This document shows positions 37,632 through 46,410 of a stretch of 64,000 nt of DNA, in pieces. Each line of letters begins with the position of its first letter. The first letter of the stretch is position 1. The stretch covers positions 1,116,001-1,180,000 of the forward strand of contig NZ_KV917372.1 of assembly GCF_002019635.1 (NCBI RefSeq), in the 5' to 3' direction. The notes beneath the pieces are model-generated. The model did no database searches, had not been told where the DNA came from, and saw only the letters and a program-made list of their open reading frames with translations. The position numbers and the translations under genes were made by a program. This DNA is from Metabacillus halosaccharovorans. GTDB lineage: Bacteria > Bacillota > Bacilli > Bacillales > Bacillaceae.

Positions 37632-37644
37632 GGTATCACCTCAC

Positions 37645-39129
37645 TTATTCATCAATATCCTTGTTTTGCTTGGCTTTTTTAATTGAAAAGCGAATTGGCT
37701 TTCCAGGTCGTAATTGTTGAGGACGCTTTGCCATTAAGGAAAATGGCAAACGAATTAATGAATCTTTCATATCAGCTGTCCTTGGTGGATAGATCGGCTC
37801 TAAAAATGGTCTTCCCAGCGATGTTAACTTCAACAAATGGGTTGTTAAAAAACAAAAACAAAGCACAATCCCTAATAATCCTAGCCACTCAGCAAAAAGC
37901 AAAAAAGGGAATCTAAGCATTCGAATCGTATTGCCCATTGCATAAATAGGAGTAGTAAATGAAGCTAGTGCGGATAATGCCACAATAATAAGCAAAATAT
38001 TACTTGTTAATCCTGCTTCAACAGAAGCAGTTCCGATAACAATCCCTCCAACGATACCGATTGTCTGACCAACCTTTGTTGGAAGTCGTGCTCCTGCTTC
38101 CCGTAATAGTTCAATCGTTAGTTCTAAAAATAACGCTTCTAATAAAGGTGGTAATGGAACCTCTCTGCGAGATGAAATAAGTGTATTTAATAAGTCATTA
38201 GGTATTAACTCATAATGATAGGTTAAGGCAGCAACATAAATGGGTGTAATTAAAATCGAAAATGCAACGGCAAACAATCGAACAAGCCGGATAAATGACG
38301 CATTCACCCAATTGTAGAAATAATCATCAAATGCTGAAAAGAATTCAACTAAAGTGGTAGGTCCAATTAGTACATGTGGTGAACCATCTACCATAACACC
38401 TACTTTTCCTTCAGCTAGAATAGAAGCAACCCGATCAGGTCTTTCTGTATCTAATAGCTGAGGAAATGGTGAATTATGATTATCTGATATCATTTGGGTA
38501 ATAAACGAACTATCACTTATTTGATCAAATTCAATTTCATTTATCCGCTGCAAAACAGTTCGGAAGTTCTCTTCATCTACAATTTCTTCAACACATAAAA
38601 TGGCGACTTTCGTTTTGGAAAGATCTCCTATCTGAAGCTCACGAATTCTTAATTTCTCATCAGGTATTCTTTTGCGAATTAAATTTATGTTAGATTCAAT
38701 CGATTCTACAAATGCTTCTTTTGGCCCTACAACACTAAATTCGACCTCTGGAAGTGAAACATCACGTGCTTTATTAAGGGTTGCCTTTATGAGTAAACAA
38801 TGAATACCATATTCTGTTAACGTGACCATAATATATCCATCAAGCAGCTTGTCTTTAATTGTGTTTGTATCTGTCGTTAGAAGGATCTCTTCGATTGGAA
38901 TAGCATTCTTCAATTCCAAAAGTGATTTCCAATCATTACTTTTTAGTGCCGGCATTACCTTCTTTTGAAGAGTCTCCGTATCAACTAATGTACGAAAATA
39001 CGAGAACCAATATTGAAAATGATCATTCTTATCACTGTATTGAATAAAATCTGAAGACCTTCTCATTTTATTGACCACTTGTACAATCGGTTCCTGCACT
39101 ATGTTGTTATTCGACATTTTATTATCCAT
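37645..39129 (-). CDS. GerAA-type germinant receptor subunit
   Basis: 494-residue A subunit of a germinant receptor. A cytosolic N-terminal domain covers about residues 1-240. The membrane part includes the family signatures DGSPHVLIGPTTLVEFFSAFDDYF, the PLPPLLEALFLELTIELLREAGARLP block and KVGQTIGIVGGIVIGTASVEAGL. The C-terminal tail is basic. Two in-frame ATG codons (39129 and 39117) are possible; neither has a strong ribosome binding site. First gene of a complete A-B-C operon. I recall no gerA-type operon at this position in B. subtilis. A sigma-G promoter is expected but I could not place one with confidence. Confidence 0.93.
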   Translation of the reverse strand: MDNKMSNNNIVQEPIVQVVNKMRRSSDFIQYSDKNDHFQYWFSYFRTLVDTETLQKKVMPALKSNDWKSLLELKNAIPIEEILLTTDTNTIKDKLLDGYIMVTLTEYGIHCLLIKATLNKARDVSLPEVEFSVVGPKEAFVESIESNINLIRKRIPDEKLRIRELQIGDLSKTKVAILCVEEIVDEENFRTVLQRINEIEFDQISDSSFITQMISDNHNSPFPQLLDTERPDRVASILAEGKVGVMVDGSPHVLIGPTTLVEFFSAFDDYFYNWVNASFIRLVRLFAVAFSILITPIYVAALTYHYELIPNDLLNTLISSRREVPLPPLLEALFLELTIELLREAGARLPTKVGQTIGIVGGIVIGTASVEAGLTSNILLIIVALSALASFTTPIYAMGNTIRMLRFPFLLFAEWLGLLGIVLCFCFLTTHLLKLTSLGRPFLEPIYPPRTADMKDSLIRLPFSLMAKRPQQLRPGKPIRFSIKKAKQNKDIDE

Positions 39130-39226
39130 TTATCCACTTTGCACGCTCCATAACATTGTTTTTTTTTAGGTTTCCAACTTTTGTTAGAATTATACAGATT
39201 AAGTCTTTTGATAGTATAGAAAATAC

Positions 39227-39256
39227 AAAAGGAGCACCTGATTAGGTGCTCCTTTT
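39227..39256 (-). terminator. Terminator of ykvT
   Basis: AAAAGGAGCACCT/AGGTGCTCCTTTT, a perfect 13-bp stem with a four-base loop, followed by TTTTG on the minus strand. Confidence 0.9.
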
Positions 39257-39265
39257 ATCCTTATA

Positions 39266-39868
39266 TTATTTTGCAAAACGATGATTTCCAATTGTAATAG
39301 TTACTTCTCTTGAAGTAATCCAAGTGCTTTTCGCTGTTTTGGGATTATAAAAATAGAGAGAACCGTTCCCCATTCCACGAAATGCTAATGCTTCTTTCAC
39401 AGCTTCTTTTGCAGAAGTATCTGCCGGTTGATTAATGGCTCCGTTTTGAACGGGAGTAAAAGCATAATAGCCTTGATCTTTTTGATATATAACACTTTTT
39501 ATATCATTCGGAAATAATGAACTATCAACTCGATTTAATACAACAGACGCAACTGCAACTTTCCCTGCATAAGGCTCACCCTTTGCTTCAGCATGTACAA
39601 GCCTTGCTAATAAATCGATCTCAGCATTTGTTACATTCTGTGGTATAACTAATTTCTCACCTACTAATAATAAATGTGATGTTTTATTGTTTGTTGACAT
39701 TATCGATTTAACAGGTACTCCATATTTTTTACCAATGTTCCAAAATGTATCACCTGTTTTTACTTGATGTGTTGTTGCAGCATTAGCTTTTGATTGTGGT
39801 GCAGTAATCGCTACAAGCGATAAAGCTAATGTTGAAACAGCAACAAGTTTTAAGACCATTTTTTTCAT
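39266..39868 (-). CDS. ykvT: LysM/SleB-type cell wall hydrolase YkvT
   Basis: 200-residue secreted peptidoglycan hydrolase related to the spore cortex-lytic enzyme SleB. A signal peptide (residues 1-31, ending ANA) precedes a LysM (32-80, THQVKTGDTFWNIGKKYGVP). The hydrolase domain follows from about 88, with the catalytic Glu in LLARLVHAEAKGEPYAGKVA, then VLNRVDSSLFPNDI and GSLYFYNPKTAKS. The ATG at 39868 follows AGGAGG; the frame is open upstream without a site. In B. subtilis YkvT is a homologue of SleB. Here it stands beside a germinant receptor operon, which fits a role in cortex or wall hydrolysis. Confidence 0.92.
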   Translation of the reverse strand: MKKMVLKLVAVSTLALSLVAITAPQSKANAATTHQVKTGDTFWNIGKKYGVPVKSIMSTNNKTSHLLLVGEKLVIPQNVTNAEIDLLARLVHAEAKGEPYAGKVAVASVVLNRVDSSLFPNDIKSVIYQKDQGYYAFTPVQNGAINQPADTSAKEAVKEALAFRGMGNGSLYFYNPKTAKSTWITSREVTITIGNHRFAK

Positions 39869-40023
39869 AGGTTTGTTACCTCCTAAAGATTCACAAATTA
39901 ATATTTTGAATTCTTGTTGTCCTTGCCACATACACAAGCCTAACAGGATCACTCTACAATAGCACTCCTCAAAATCTGGTAGACTTACCATAAGTTAATA
40001 ATAGGTTAACGGACAAAAAAAAT

Positions 40024-40059
40024 AGAGCCTAGAAGAAGTGGTACTAACTTCTCGGCTCT
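40024..40059 (-). terminator. Terminator of small conserved gene
   Basis: AGAGCC-AGAAG-AGT pairs with AACTTCT-GGCTCT; the minus strand continues with a long T run. It overlaps the last codons of the gene. Confidence 0.8.
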
Positions 40060-40238
40060 TTTAAATAATGATAGACAACATGTCCACCTTGTTTCGCAAT
40101 TCCGCGAAAATATTTAAAATCCTCACGCGCTACGAGAACATCACGAAATGGCAAGAATTGTTCTTTTGCAACATGATATTCGTGTAATTCTCCATCTTTT
40201 AATTTATTAAGAATGTCATTAATCGTTTGCTTGTCCAT
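40044..40238 (-). CDS. Small conserved Bacillus protein
   Basis: 64-residue soluble protein: MDKQTINDILNKLKDGELHE, then KEQFLPFRDVLVAREDFKYFRGI, then GGHVVYHYLKEPR. No motif for a known activity. The second of two tandem ATGs (40238) has AGGAAAG at a good distance. I believe similar proteins occur in other Bacillus genomes as hypothetical, but I cannot name one. It has its own terminator and lies between ykvT and the patatin gene. Confidence 0.65.
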   Translation of the reverse strand: MDKQTINDILNKLKDGELHEYHVAKEQFLPFRDVLVAREDFKYFRGIAKQGGHVVYHYLKEPRS

Positions 40239-40306
40239 CATCTTTCCTCACTTTATAAGCATTCAATGCTTCATTATAGAAAAAGGGGTATTTATTTGCA
40301 AGGATC

Positions 40307-41164
40307 TTAATTAGATGTTTTTAACCAAGTTTCCAATCTCTTAAACTCCCTCTTGGCATCTTCCATTCCCATCATGTATAAATTTTCAAGTTTGGTTTGA
40401 TTTCTCTCAATTCTGCCCACTTTCAATTTTGAGCTTGGCCTAATCACAAATATTTTACCTTCTTTTTCCTGTTCCTTAATATGTTCAAGTGTATCATTGT
40501 ACATTTTATATCTAGCTAAGATGGCTTCAATTAATTTAGGGTATTGGCGATATGATTTATTCATTAACCACCTAATGTTTGATTTTTTCTTGAAGTAGGA
40601 TTCTTCTCTTGTTAGCACAATTATATTACGTTTGTTACCATCTTCTTCCGCTTTTTTAATTGGAATAGAATCAGTGATCCCTCCATCCAATAATTGTTTT
40701 CCTTTATATTCAACAACAGGAGCGATAAAAGGTAATGAACTTGATGCACGGATTACGGTTAACATATCTTTTCCATAGTCCTTTTTATTAAAATAAACGG
40801 GTTGACCTGTTTGACAATCGGTTGCCGTTATGACAAATTCTTCTGTACCCTTATAAAAGGTATCATAGTCAAATGGAACAAGTAAGTTGGGAATTTCATC
40901 AAATATAAAATCCATGCCAAATAATTGACGATGCTTTATATAGTTTTGAAGAGAAATATATTTTGGATGTGTAACATAATCTATATTTACCTTACGATTT
41001 CTCCCTCGTTGTCTCGATAAATAAGAAGCCCCAAAGCATGCACCAGCTGATACACCAATAACATATGGAACGTACAAATCCTGTTCCATAAAAACCTCTA
41101 AAACACCAGCTGTATAAACCCCTCGCATCCCTCCGCCTTCTAATACTAAACCTGTGTCATCCAT
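40307..41164 (-). CDS. Patatin-like phospholipase
   Basis: 285-residue cytosolic lipid acyl hydrolase with a Ser-Asp dyad. Seen: the oxyanion loop GLVLEGGGMRGVYTAGVL at the N-terminus, the nucleophile Ser in IGVSAGACFGASYL (GxSxG, near residue 39), and the catalytic Asp in LLDGGITDSIPI near 160. It resembles the YjjU-type bacterial patatin subfamily, including the downstream NKRNIIVLTRE block. No signal peptide. The substrate, presumably phospholipid or lysophospholipid, is not known. An 8-bp-arm palindrome 140 bases upstream could be its operator. Confidence 0.9.
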   Translation of the reverse strand: MDDTGLVLEGGGMRGVYTAGVLEVFMEQDLYVPYVIGVSAGACFGASYLSRQRGRNRKVNIDYVTHPKYISLQNYIKHRQLFGMDFIFDEIPNLLVPFDYDTFYKGTEEFVITATDCQTGQPVYFNKKDYGKDMLTVIRASSSLPFIAPVVEYKGKQLLDGGITDSIPIKKAEEDGNKRNIIVLTREESYFKKKSNIRWLMNKSYRQYPKLIEAILARYKMYNDTLEHIKEQEKEGKIFVIRPSSKLKVGRIERNQTKLENLYMMGMEDAKREFKRLETWLKTSN

Positions 41165-41301
41165 GTTGAACGCTCCTTCGCTTAAACTCTTTTTTAATAT
41201 AACATAAATAACTTTTTTGATCAGTTATTGAGTTCTACTAATCATCGACTCTTTGCTTTTATGTGTGAGGTAAAAAGGCATTTGTCATATTTTTGAAAAG
41301 A

Positions 41302-41322
41302 TAAGTAAAAACGCTTTACTTA
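41302..41322. promoter_or_regulatory. Palindromic operator candidate
   Basis: TAAGTAAA-AACGC-TTTACTTA, eight-base perfect arms around a five-base centre. It is somewhat like a CcpA site because of the central CG but fits that consensus poorly. It lies between the divergent patatin and ykvS genes. Confidence 0.4.
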
Positions 41323-41341
41323 CGAAAAAAAATAGTGTTAA

Positions 41342-41422
41342 ATAATTCTAATAGAGATTTTCTATTTATTCATTAGCGCCCTTGGCTCACGGCGTTAAGC
41401 GTATACAGATGATTAGAATTAT
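41342..41422 (+). ncRNA. Folded leader upstream of ykvS
   Basis: An 11-bp closing stem (41342-41352 with 41412-41422, core AATTCTAAT/ATTAGAATT) encloses a hairpin AGCGCC/GGCGTT with a ten-base loop (41375-41396) and, alternatively, a small AATAG/CTATT stem. The region is noncoding and lies about 50 bases before the ykvS start. No terminator follows, so any control would act on translation or stability. I do not recognise a known riboswitch. Confidence 0.45.
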
Positions 41423-41472
41423 AAAGAGATAAAAAATTTTAATCGTATAAGAATATGTAAAGGAGCGAGGCA

Positions 41473-41661
41473 ATGAAAATCGCTAAAGTTGGCAGTATCA
41501 TTGAATTTAAAGACGGTTTAACAGGTGTTGTTGAGAAAGTAAATGAAAATTCCGTAATTGTTGATCTCACGTATATGGAGAATTTCCATGATTTAGACCT
41601 TGATAGACGTACGGTTGTTAATCATAAAAACTATAAAATTATTAAAGATTCATTTTCTTAA
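41473..41661 (+). CDS. ykvS: Conserved small protein YkvS
   Basis: 62-residue beta-rich protein, MKIAKVGSIIEFKDGLTGVV, then NENSVIVDLTYMENF, then DRRTVVNHKNYKII, matching B. subtilis YkvS as I remember it. The pattern resembles small SH3-like barrels. Function unknown. AAAGGAGCGAGG lies before the ATG. A folded leader precedes the gene and a terminator follows, so it is monocistronic. Confidence 0.88.
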   Translation: MKIAKVGSIIEFKDGLTGVVEKVNENSVIVDLTYMENFHDLDLDRRTVVNHKNYKIIKDSFS

Positions 41662-41672
41662 TAGAAAAGCGG

Positions 41673-41697
41673 CGAGAAGGATGATTGATCCTTCTCG
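41673..41697. terminator. Bidirectional terminator after ykvS
   Basis: CGAGAAGGAT/ATCCTTCTCG with a five-base loop, followed by TTTTATTTTT on the plus strand. Shared with the convergent zinc-ribbon-like gene. Confidence 0.85.
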
Positions 41698-41699
41698 TT

Positions 41700-41876
41700 T
41701 TATTTTTCACCTTTACTATCTGGAATTGGAGACAAAAAAGTTTGCCCGCATACTTTACACGCATAGTCACCAGCATATTCTCCCAAAAACCGCTGTTCAA
41801 TCTGAAGATGTTTACACTCTCTGTTTCCCTTTTCCTCCCATTCCTTTCGCAATTTAGCAGCTTCATGGAACTCCAT
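41700..41876 (-). CDS. 58-residue zinc-ribbon-like protein
   Basis: Begins MEFHEAAKLRKEWEEKGN and has ECKH followed by CKVCGQTF, a spacing of potential metal ligands (Cys-X-His, Cys-X2-Cys) suggesting a small zinc ribbon. GGAGGTG lies before the ATG at 41876. The N-terminal half is a charged helix. No name known to me. Convergent with ykvS. Confidence 0.65.
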   Translation of the reverse strand: MEFHEAAKLRKEWEEKGNRECKHLQIEQRFLGEYAGDYACKVCGQTFLSPIPDSKGEK

Positions 41877-42103
41877 TATATACACCTCCAAAATAAATCC
41901 CTTTTTACATATTCCTATTTTATAGGTTTTTATTAGATGCTATGCTATCAATCAGAATGAAGAGAAAATTCACGATAAAAAACATTGCTGCAAAATGAAT
42001 TTGGCCCATAATATTTGCAAGGAATAGATTACTTTATAAGGGGGGCAAATAAAAGATAGTTGCATACACAATATTAAGAAATAATTGTGTCAGGAGTGAA
42101 AAA

Positions 42104-42961
42104 ATGCTTCAGTTTACAAATAATAAAACCAGCCCCTTCCCCCTTAAAAACCAAGCAAAAGTAGAGATGAATAATTCTACTAATAAATTGGGTGGCTCAA
42201 CAAACTACATTAATGGAAAAAGTAATTCTCCCAAAATAAAAATGACAACTATTCCATTTTCCAGTTATATTCACATTGATTCTTTTCTTCACAATCCTAT
42301 CTATGGAAATAAAATAAAACAGAATATACAACTATTTGAGGAAAAAAAAGATAATCAACACGTTGATCAACAGCAATTTACTACTACTACGTATTATCAG
42401 GATCAACCATTTTGCAAACTTGTCAGTTCCGATATCCGGTTAATGACTGATTTAAACAAAAAAGGGATAAAACAGAATCAGTTAATTGAGACTTTACCAA
42501 ATAACTTTACACCGATTCACACTGGACAGTCCACCTCAACAGAAACTGTTATTGATTCTGAACTAGAGGATACTCAAGTTTATCCCCAAACACTACTACC
42601 AATTGTTCTTGGTGAGTACCAAACAGAAATAGTTATTCATACAACCATTCCGTTCAAAAAAGGGATTACAAACATTGTTGATGTTACCAAAGAAGTAGTA
42701 GTAACAAACTGTAAATTTCTACCCACGGATTATTCTCTTGATTCAAATAAAATGAAACGACATGTTTCAAAAGGAACATTATTTATTGAAGGCTTTATTG
42801 ATGAATCAATAGAATTTATTCCAGCGTTAAATTCAGACCAAAAACCGCCAAGAGAATGGATTAAAAAGATCTGTTACCAAATTGATCAGGTGCTTATTAT
42901 TGAGCTGCAACTTCTTTTGCTCCAGCAACAGGTTATTAATTCTAGTAGTTCGTCTAGTTAA
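42104..42961 (+). CDS. CsxC-like protein with inverted domain order
   Basis: 285-residue protein related to the next gene but with its two domains in the opposite order. Block B comes first (residues 45-115): TTIPFSSYIHIDSFLHNPIYG ... YYQDQPFCKLVSSDI. Block A follows (165-250): LPIVLGEYQTEIVIHTTIPF, NCKFLP and GTLFIEGFIDESIEFIP. It closes with a Leu/Gln helix (VLIIELQLLLLQQQ) and a poly-Ser tail. Spore coat/exosporium localisation is inferred from likeness to CsxC-family proteins. The ATG has CAGGAGTG upstream. No signal peptide. Its sequence is more divergent and more Asn/Gln/Thr rich than its neighbour. Confidence 0.65.
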   Translation: MLQFTNNKTSPFPLKNQAKVEMNNSTNKLGGSTNYINGKSNSPKIKMTTIPFSSYIHIDSFLHNPIYGNKIKQNIQLFEEKKDNQHVDQQQFTTTTYYQDQPFCKLVSSDIRLMTDLNKKGIKQNQLIETLPNNFTPIHTGQSTSTETVIDSELEDTQVYPQTLLPIVLGEYQTEIVIHTTIPFKKGITNIVDVTKEVVVTNCKFLPTDYSLDSNKMKRHVSKGTLFIEGFIDESIEFIPALNSDQKPPREWIKKICYQIDQVLIIELQLLLLQQQVINSSSSSS

Positions 42962-43093
42962 AGCCAAAAACAGAACACCTAACAAAAAATTCCACTATTA
43001 AACTAGTAATATTCATCCAAGCATAAAAGAAGAATTTGTATATCCTATTGTATAAAGTTTAATTCTTTAAATAGTTAGTAGGAGGGAATTTTA

Positions 43094-43843
43094 ATGGGTT
43101 TTTATCCTAAAAGTAATGGTAAATCAAAGTGTGTTGGTGCAAATAATAAGTGTGAAGTGAAGGCTCGTACAGAGACACAACTTCCTGTTTCAACAGGTCC
43201 AGCTGTTGTGAATCCAAACCTGGTTAGTCCGCTAATCAAGGTTCCTCTTGTTTTAGCTGAGCCTACTATCCAAGTCGTAGTAGAAGCGGATATTCCGCTT
43301 AATCCTCCAGCAGGCGAAATTAAACGAGTTTTAAAAGATGTATTTTTAACTCAATGCAAACTTGTACCTGTTGGACCTTTCACAGAAATTGGTGATACAG
43401 GATTCTTTACTTCTGCAGGAGCTAAATTATTTGTAGAAGGTTATATTCGTAAAAACATTGAATATGCAACAAAAGAATGTTACGGTTCAGTCCGTACAAC
43501 TACAGCAAAGGTACCTTTCTCAGGTTTTGCTGATATTTCTGGGGAATTATTAAATGATCCAATCTTTGGTTTTGGAGAACAAAGAAGAGCTCAATTTATT
43601 GATCCTGTTGGTTTAGAATCACCTCGTTTAGATAAGTACTTCTTTGAAAATAGTGTACTTTACAATGAACAGCCATTCTGTGAGCTTATCGGAGCTGATT
43701 TCTTTGAATTAGACTTTTCTCCTCATAATTACAACGGACCTGCTAAGAGCTTTAGCACATTACGTGAAAAAATTGTTATGGACCTTACTTTAAAAGTCCT
43801 ACAATTCCAACAAATTCCTCTTAATGGAGATGCTGATGAGTAA
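43094..43843 (+). CDS. CsxC family spore surface protein
   Basis: 249 residues resembling CsxC-type exosporium/coat proteins of Bacilli and Clostridia. A short basic, Cys-containing head (SKCVGANNKCEVKA) precedes block A (48-130): PLIKVPLVLAEPTIQVVVEADI, LTQCKLVPVG, LFVEGYIRKNIEYA. Block B follows (138-215): KVPFSGFADISGELLNDPIFG ... LYNEQPFCELIGADF. The final LTLKVLQFQQ helix matches the end of the preceding gene. AGGAGGG lies before the ATG. Conserved cysteines may cross-link into the spore surface. Assignment rests on pattern recognition; a mother-cell sigma-K promoter would be expected. Confidence 0.75.
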   Translation: MGFYPKSNGKSKCVGANNKCEVKARTETQLPVSTGPAVVNPNLVSPLIKVPLVLAEPTIQVVVEADIPLNPPAGEIKRVLKDVFLTQCKLVPVGPFTEIGDTGFFTSAGAKLFVEGYIRKNIEYATKECYGSVRTTTAKVPFSGFADISGELLNDPIFGFGEQRRAQFIDPVGLESPRLDKYFFENSVLYNEQPFCELIGADFFELDFSPHNYNGPAKSFSTLREKIVMDLTLKVLQFQQIPLNGDADE

Positions 43844-43919
43844 TTTATTCCGATAAGGAATTGATTTTAATCAATAAACTTTTATAATATGACATTGTAA
43901 TTTTACTAAATATAAAAAA

Positions 43920-43952
43920 GATAAGTTGAGTAATTCGTATACTCAACTTATC
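43920..43952. terminator. Bidirectional terminator, csxC-like gene and queF
   Basis: GATAAGTTGAGTA/TACTCAACTTATC, a 13-bp stem with seven T on the plus side and six T on the minus side. Confidence 0.9.
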
Positions 43953-43961
43953 TTTTTTTGC

Positions 43962-44459
43962 TTATCTATTATCTACTGTTTCAGGATACAAATCATGATT
44001 CATTAAACGGTATTGTGCCATTTCCTCATATTTTGTTCCAGGCTTTCCATAGTTTGTGTATGGATCAATTGAAATGCCACCACGTGGAGTAAATTTCCCC
44101 AATACTTCTATATAGCGAGGATCCATTAGTTCAATTAGATCATTCATAATAATATTCATGCAATCTTCATGGAAATCTCCATGGTTTCTAAAGCTGAATA
44201 GATATAACTTTAGCGATTTACTTTCAACCATTTTTTTGTCAGGAATATAGCTAATATATATTGTGGCAAAATCGGGTTGATTTGTTATTGGACATAATGA
44301 TGTAAATTCCGGGCAATTAAATTTAACAAAATAATCACGATTAGGATGCTTGTTATCGAATGATTCCAGAATATCAGGTGAATATTCAAATAAATATTTG
44401 ACTCCTTGATTCCCTAATAATGTTACATCTTTTAATTCTTCGTTTTTTCTTCCTGCCAT
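43962..44459 (-). CDS. queF: NADPH-dependent 7-cyano-7-deazaguanine reductase
   Basis: 165-residue T-fold enzyme that reduces the nitrile preQ0 to preQ1 in queuosine synthesis. Seen: the nucleophilic Cys in [17 protein letters not shown] near residue 55, the QueF NADPH motif region [22 protein letters not shown], and the C-terminal [10 protein letters not shown]. It is the short, unimodular type typical of Bacillus. GGAGG precedes the ATG. Last gene of queCDEF, 24 bases after queE, and closed by a strong terminator. Confidence 0.97.
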   Translation of the reverse strand: MAGRKNEELKDVTLLGNQGVKYLFEYSPDILESFDNKHPNRDYFVKFNCPEFTSLCPITNQPDFATIYISYIPDKKMVESKSLKLYLFSFRNHGDFHEDCMNIIMNDLIELMDPRYIEVLGKFTPRGGISIDPYTNYGKPGTKYEEMAQYRLMNHDLYPETVDNR

Positions 44460-44483
44460 GATTTGGCCTCCTTACATTCTTGA

Positions 44484-45212
44484 TTACACACCACGTTTGT
44501 TTCCCCATACTAACGTATGAAGCTGTGGTAAAACACGCACAGCATTTAAATCTGAATCTAATATCACTTGGTCAATGAGCCACTCATATTTTTTAAGTAA
44601 GTGTTGAACTAGATGCTCTGTATCAGAACCATGAACATCTTCATTTCCAACCTGCAGGTAAAATGGAATGTCTCGATAACGTTTATGAACATTCTTTGCA
44701 TAAAAAAGATCTTGTTCGTTAAACACAACAACCTTTAAACTAATAGACTGAGAGGTTTCTTCTCTCGTTAACTTTTGAATAATGTGATCGAGTTTTTCAA
44801 AATCGGTCTTCATACCAGAGCTAGGCGGCTTAGGTGAAATAGTTAAATCATCAATTTGCTTTAACCACTCTTGGTAATGACTGCCTTGTGTCTCAATTGC
44901 AATCTGCTTTCCATTATCTTTTAGCAGGGTAACGAACTCTTGAAGGTTTCCTAGAAGAGCTGGATTTCCTCCTGAAATGGTGACATGTGAAAAGCGGTCT
45001 CCACCTAATTCAACTAACTCTGACCAAATCTCCTCTGCTGTCATTTGTCTTATATCATCTTTGGCTGATCCATCCCAAGTAAAGGCAGAATCACACCAGC
45101 TGCAAGAATAATCACATCCCGCAGTACGAACAAACATTGTTTTTTGACCAATAACCATTCCTTCACCTTGAATAGTTGGGCCGAATATTTCTAATACCGG
45201 TACTTTTTTCAC
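44484..45212 (-). CDS. queE: 7-carboxy-7-deazaguanine synthase
   Basis: 242-residue radical-SAM enzyme converting 6-carboxytetrahydropterin to 7-carboxy-7-deazaguanine. The iron-sulfur motif CDYSCSWCDSAFTW near residue 33 is Cx3Cx2C. FGPTIQGEGMVIGQKTMFVRT at the N-terminus, SGGNPALL and LTISPKPPSSGM are typical. The start is GTG with AGGAGG upstream; it overlaps the queD stop by four bases (GTGA). Third gene of the operon. Confidence 0.96.
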   Translation of the reverse strand: MKKVPVLEIFGPTIQGEGMVIGQKTMFVRTAGCDYSCSWCDSAFTWDGSAKDDIRQMTAEEIWSELVELGGDRFSHVTISGGNPALLGNLQEFVTLLKDNGKQIAIETQGSHYQEWLKQIDDLTISPKPPSSGMKTDFEKLDHIIQKLTREETSQSISLKVVVFNEQDLFYAKNVHKRYRDIPFYLQVGNEDVHGSDTEHLVQHLLKKYEWLIDQVILDSDLNAVRVLPQLHTLVWGNKRGV

Positions 45213-45652
45213 ACTTGTTCCTCCTTATTTTTCGGGCGGAACACAACATAGCTAGTCGGTGTTTCTCTTACGAAAACTTGAACACATTTAGGTTTATTTT
45301 CTTTTGTATTCAAGTCTTTTTGTATCACTTCATATATTGCTCTTGCCACACCTTCAGTTGTTGGAAAATAATTTGAATCTTTATCTGAAAAAAGATCTGT
45401 ATGTTCATTTAATAGTGAGTGATCAAATCGGTTATGGATTAATTTTTTTAATGAAGCAAAATTCACTAAAAATCCAGACTCATCAAGCTCATCCCCAGCA
45501 ATGGTAATGTTAACAAAATACGTATGGCCATGGACTTTTTGACATTTCCCTGCGTCCTCATGTGGTATATAGTGTGCTGCAGCAATATGCATATCTTTAT
45601 TTAATTCAAATTGGAAGGGATGCTGAACTTGAGGATATATTTGTTGCATCAT
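45209..45652 (-). CDS. queD: 6-carboxy-5,6,7,8-tetrahydropterin synthase
   Basis: 147-residue T-fold enzyme that turns dihydroneopterin triphosphate into 6-carboxytetrahydropterin. The zinc ligands are in [10 protein letters not shown] and [11 protein letters not shown]; the catalytic Cys is in [17 protein letters not shown] and [14 protein letters not shown] are typical. AAGGAG lies before tandem ATG codons, the first overlapping the queC stop (ATGA). Second gene of the operon. Confidence 0.96.
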   Translation of the reverse strand: MMQQIYPQVQHPFQFELNKDMHIAAAHYIPHEDAGKCQKVHGHTYFVNITIAGDELDESGFLVNFASLKKLIHNRFDHSLLNEHTDLFSDKDSNYFPTTEGVARAIYEVIQKDLNTKENKPKCVQVFVRETPTSYVVFRPKNKEEQV

Positions 45653-46311
45653 TGCTCCTTCACCTCACGATCAGACAAGTACTCATCAAGTCCTTTTTGA
45701 CGTAATTCACATGCCGGGCATTCCCCACATCCCTCTGCAATGATGCCGTTATAGCATGTAAGTGTCTTATGGCGGACAAAATCGAGAACACCAAGCTCAT
45801 CTGCCATTTGCCATGTCTCAGCTTTATTAATCCACATGAGTGGTGTATGGATGACAAACGAGCGATCTAAAGCTAGATTTAACGTCACATTACATGATTT
45901 CACAAATGCATCACGACAATCTGGATAGCCGCTAAAATCAGTCTCACAAACACCAGTTACAATATGTTTTGCCCCAATTTGATTTGCTAAAATAGTGGCA
46001 AACGATAAAAACAAAAGATTACGGCCAGGAACAAAAGTTGATGGAAGTTCTCCTTCCTTTTGTTCAATCTCAATATCCGATCTTGTTAATGCATTTGGAG
46101 CTAACTGATTTAATAAGGACATATCTAAAATATGATGTTGAATCCCCAATTCTTTCGCAATAGACTTGGCAACCTCTATTTCTAAGCTATGTCGTTGATT
46201 ATAATTGAACGTTACAGCCACAACTTCCTTAAACTGCTTTAACGCCCAAAACAAACAAGTTGTGCTATCTTGTCCACCACTAAAAACAACAACCGCTTTT
46301 TCATTCTTCAT
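45649..46311 (-). CDS. queC: 7-cyano-7-deazaguanine synthase
   Basis: 220-residue ATP-dependent enzyme that converts 7-carboxy-7-deazaguanine to preQ0. The pyrophosphatase P-loop [17 protein letters not shown] is at the N-terminus. Four zinc-binding cysteines near the C-terminus lie in [36 protein letters not shown] and [12 protein letters not shown] are typical. The start ATG lies eight bases after AAGGGAA. First gene of the operon, behind a preQ1-I riboswitch. Confidence 0.97.
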   Translation of the reverse strand: MKNEKAVVVFSGGQDSTTCLFWALKQFKEVVAVTFNYNQRHSLEIEVAKSIAKELGIQHHILDMSLLNQLAPNALTRSDIEIEQKEGELPSTFVPGRNLLFLSFATILANQIGAKHIVTGVCETDFSGYPDCRDAFVKSCNVTLNLALDRSFVIHTPLMWINKAETWQMADELGVLDFVRHKTLTCYNGIIAEGCGECPACELRQKGLDEYLSDREVKEQ

Positions 46312-46410
46312 CTAAACCGTTCCCTTCTACATGATCTTTCGTGTATAACAGTGAGTATTTAACATAAACTTTACATATTAGAAATTTTTAAAAAATATAT
46401 TTACAAAATA

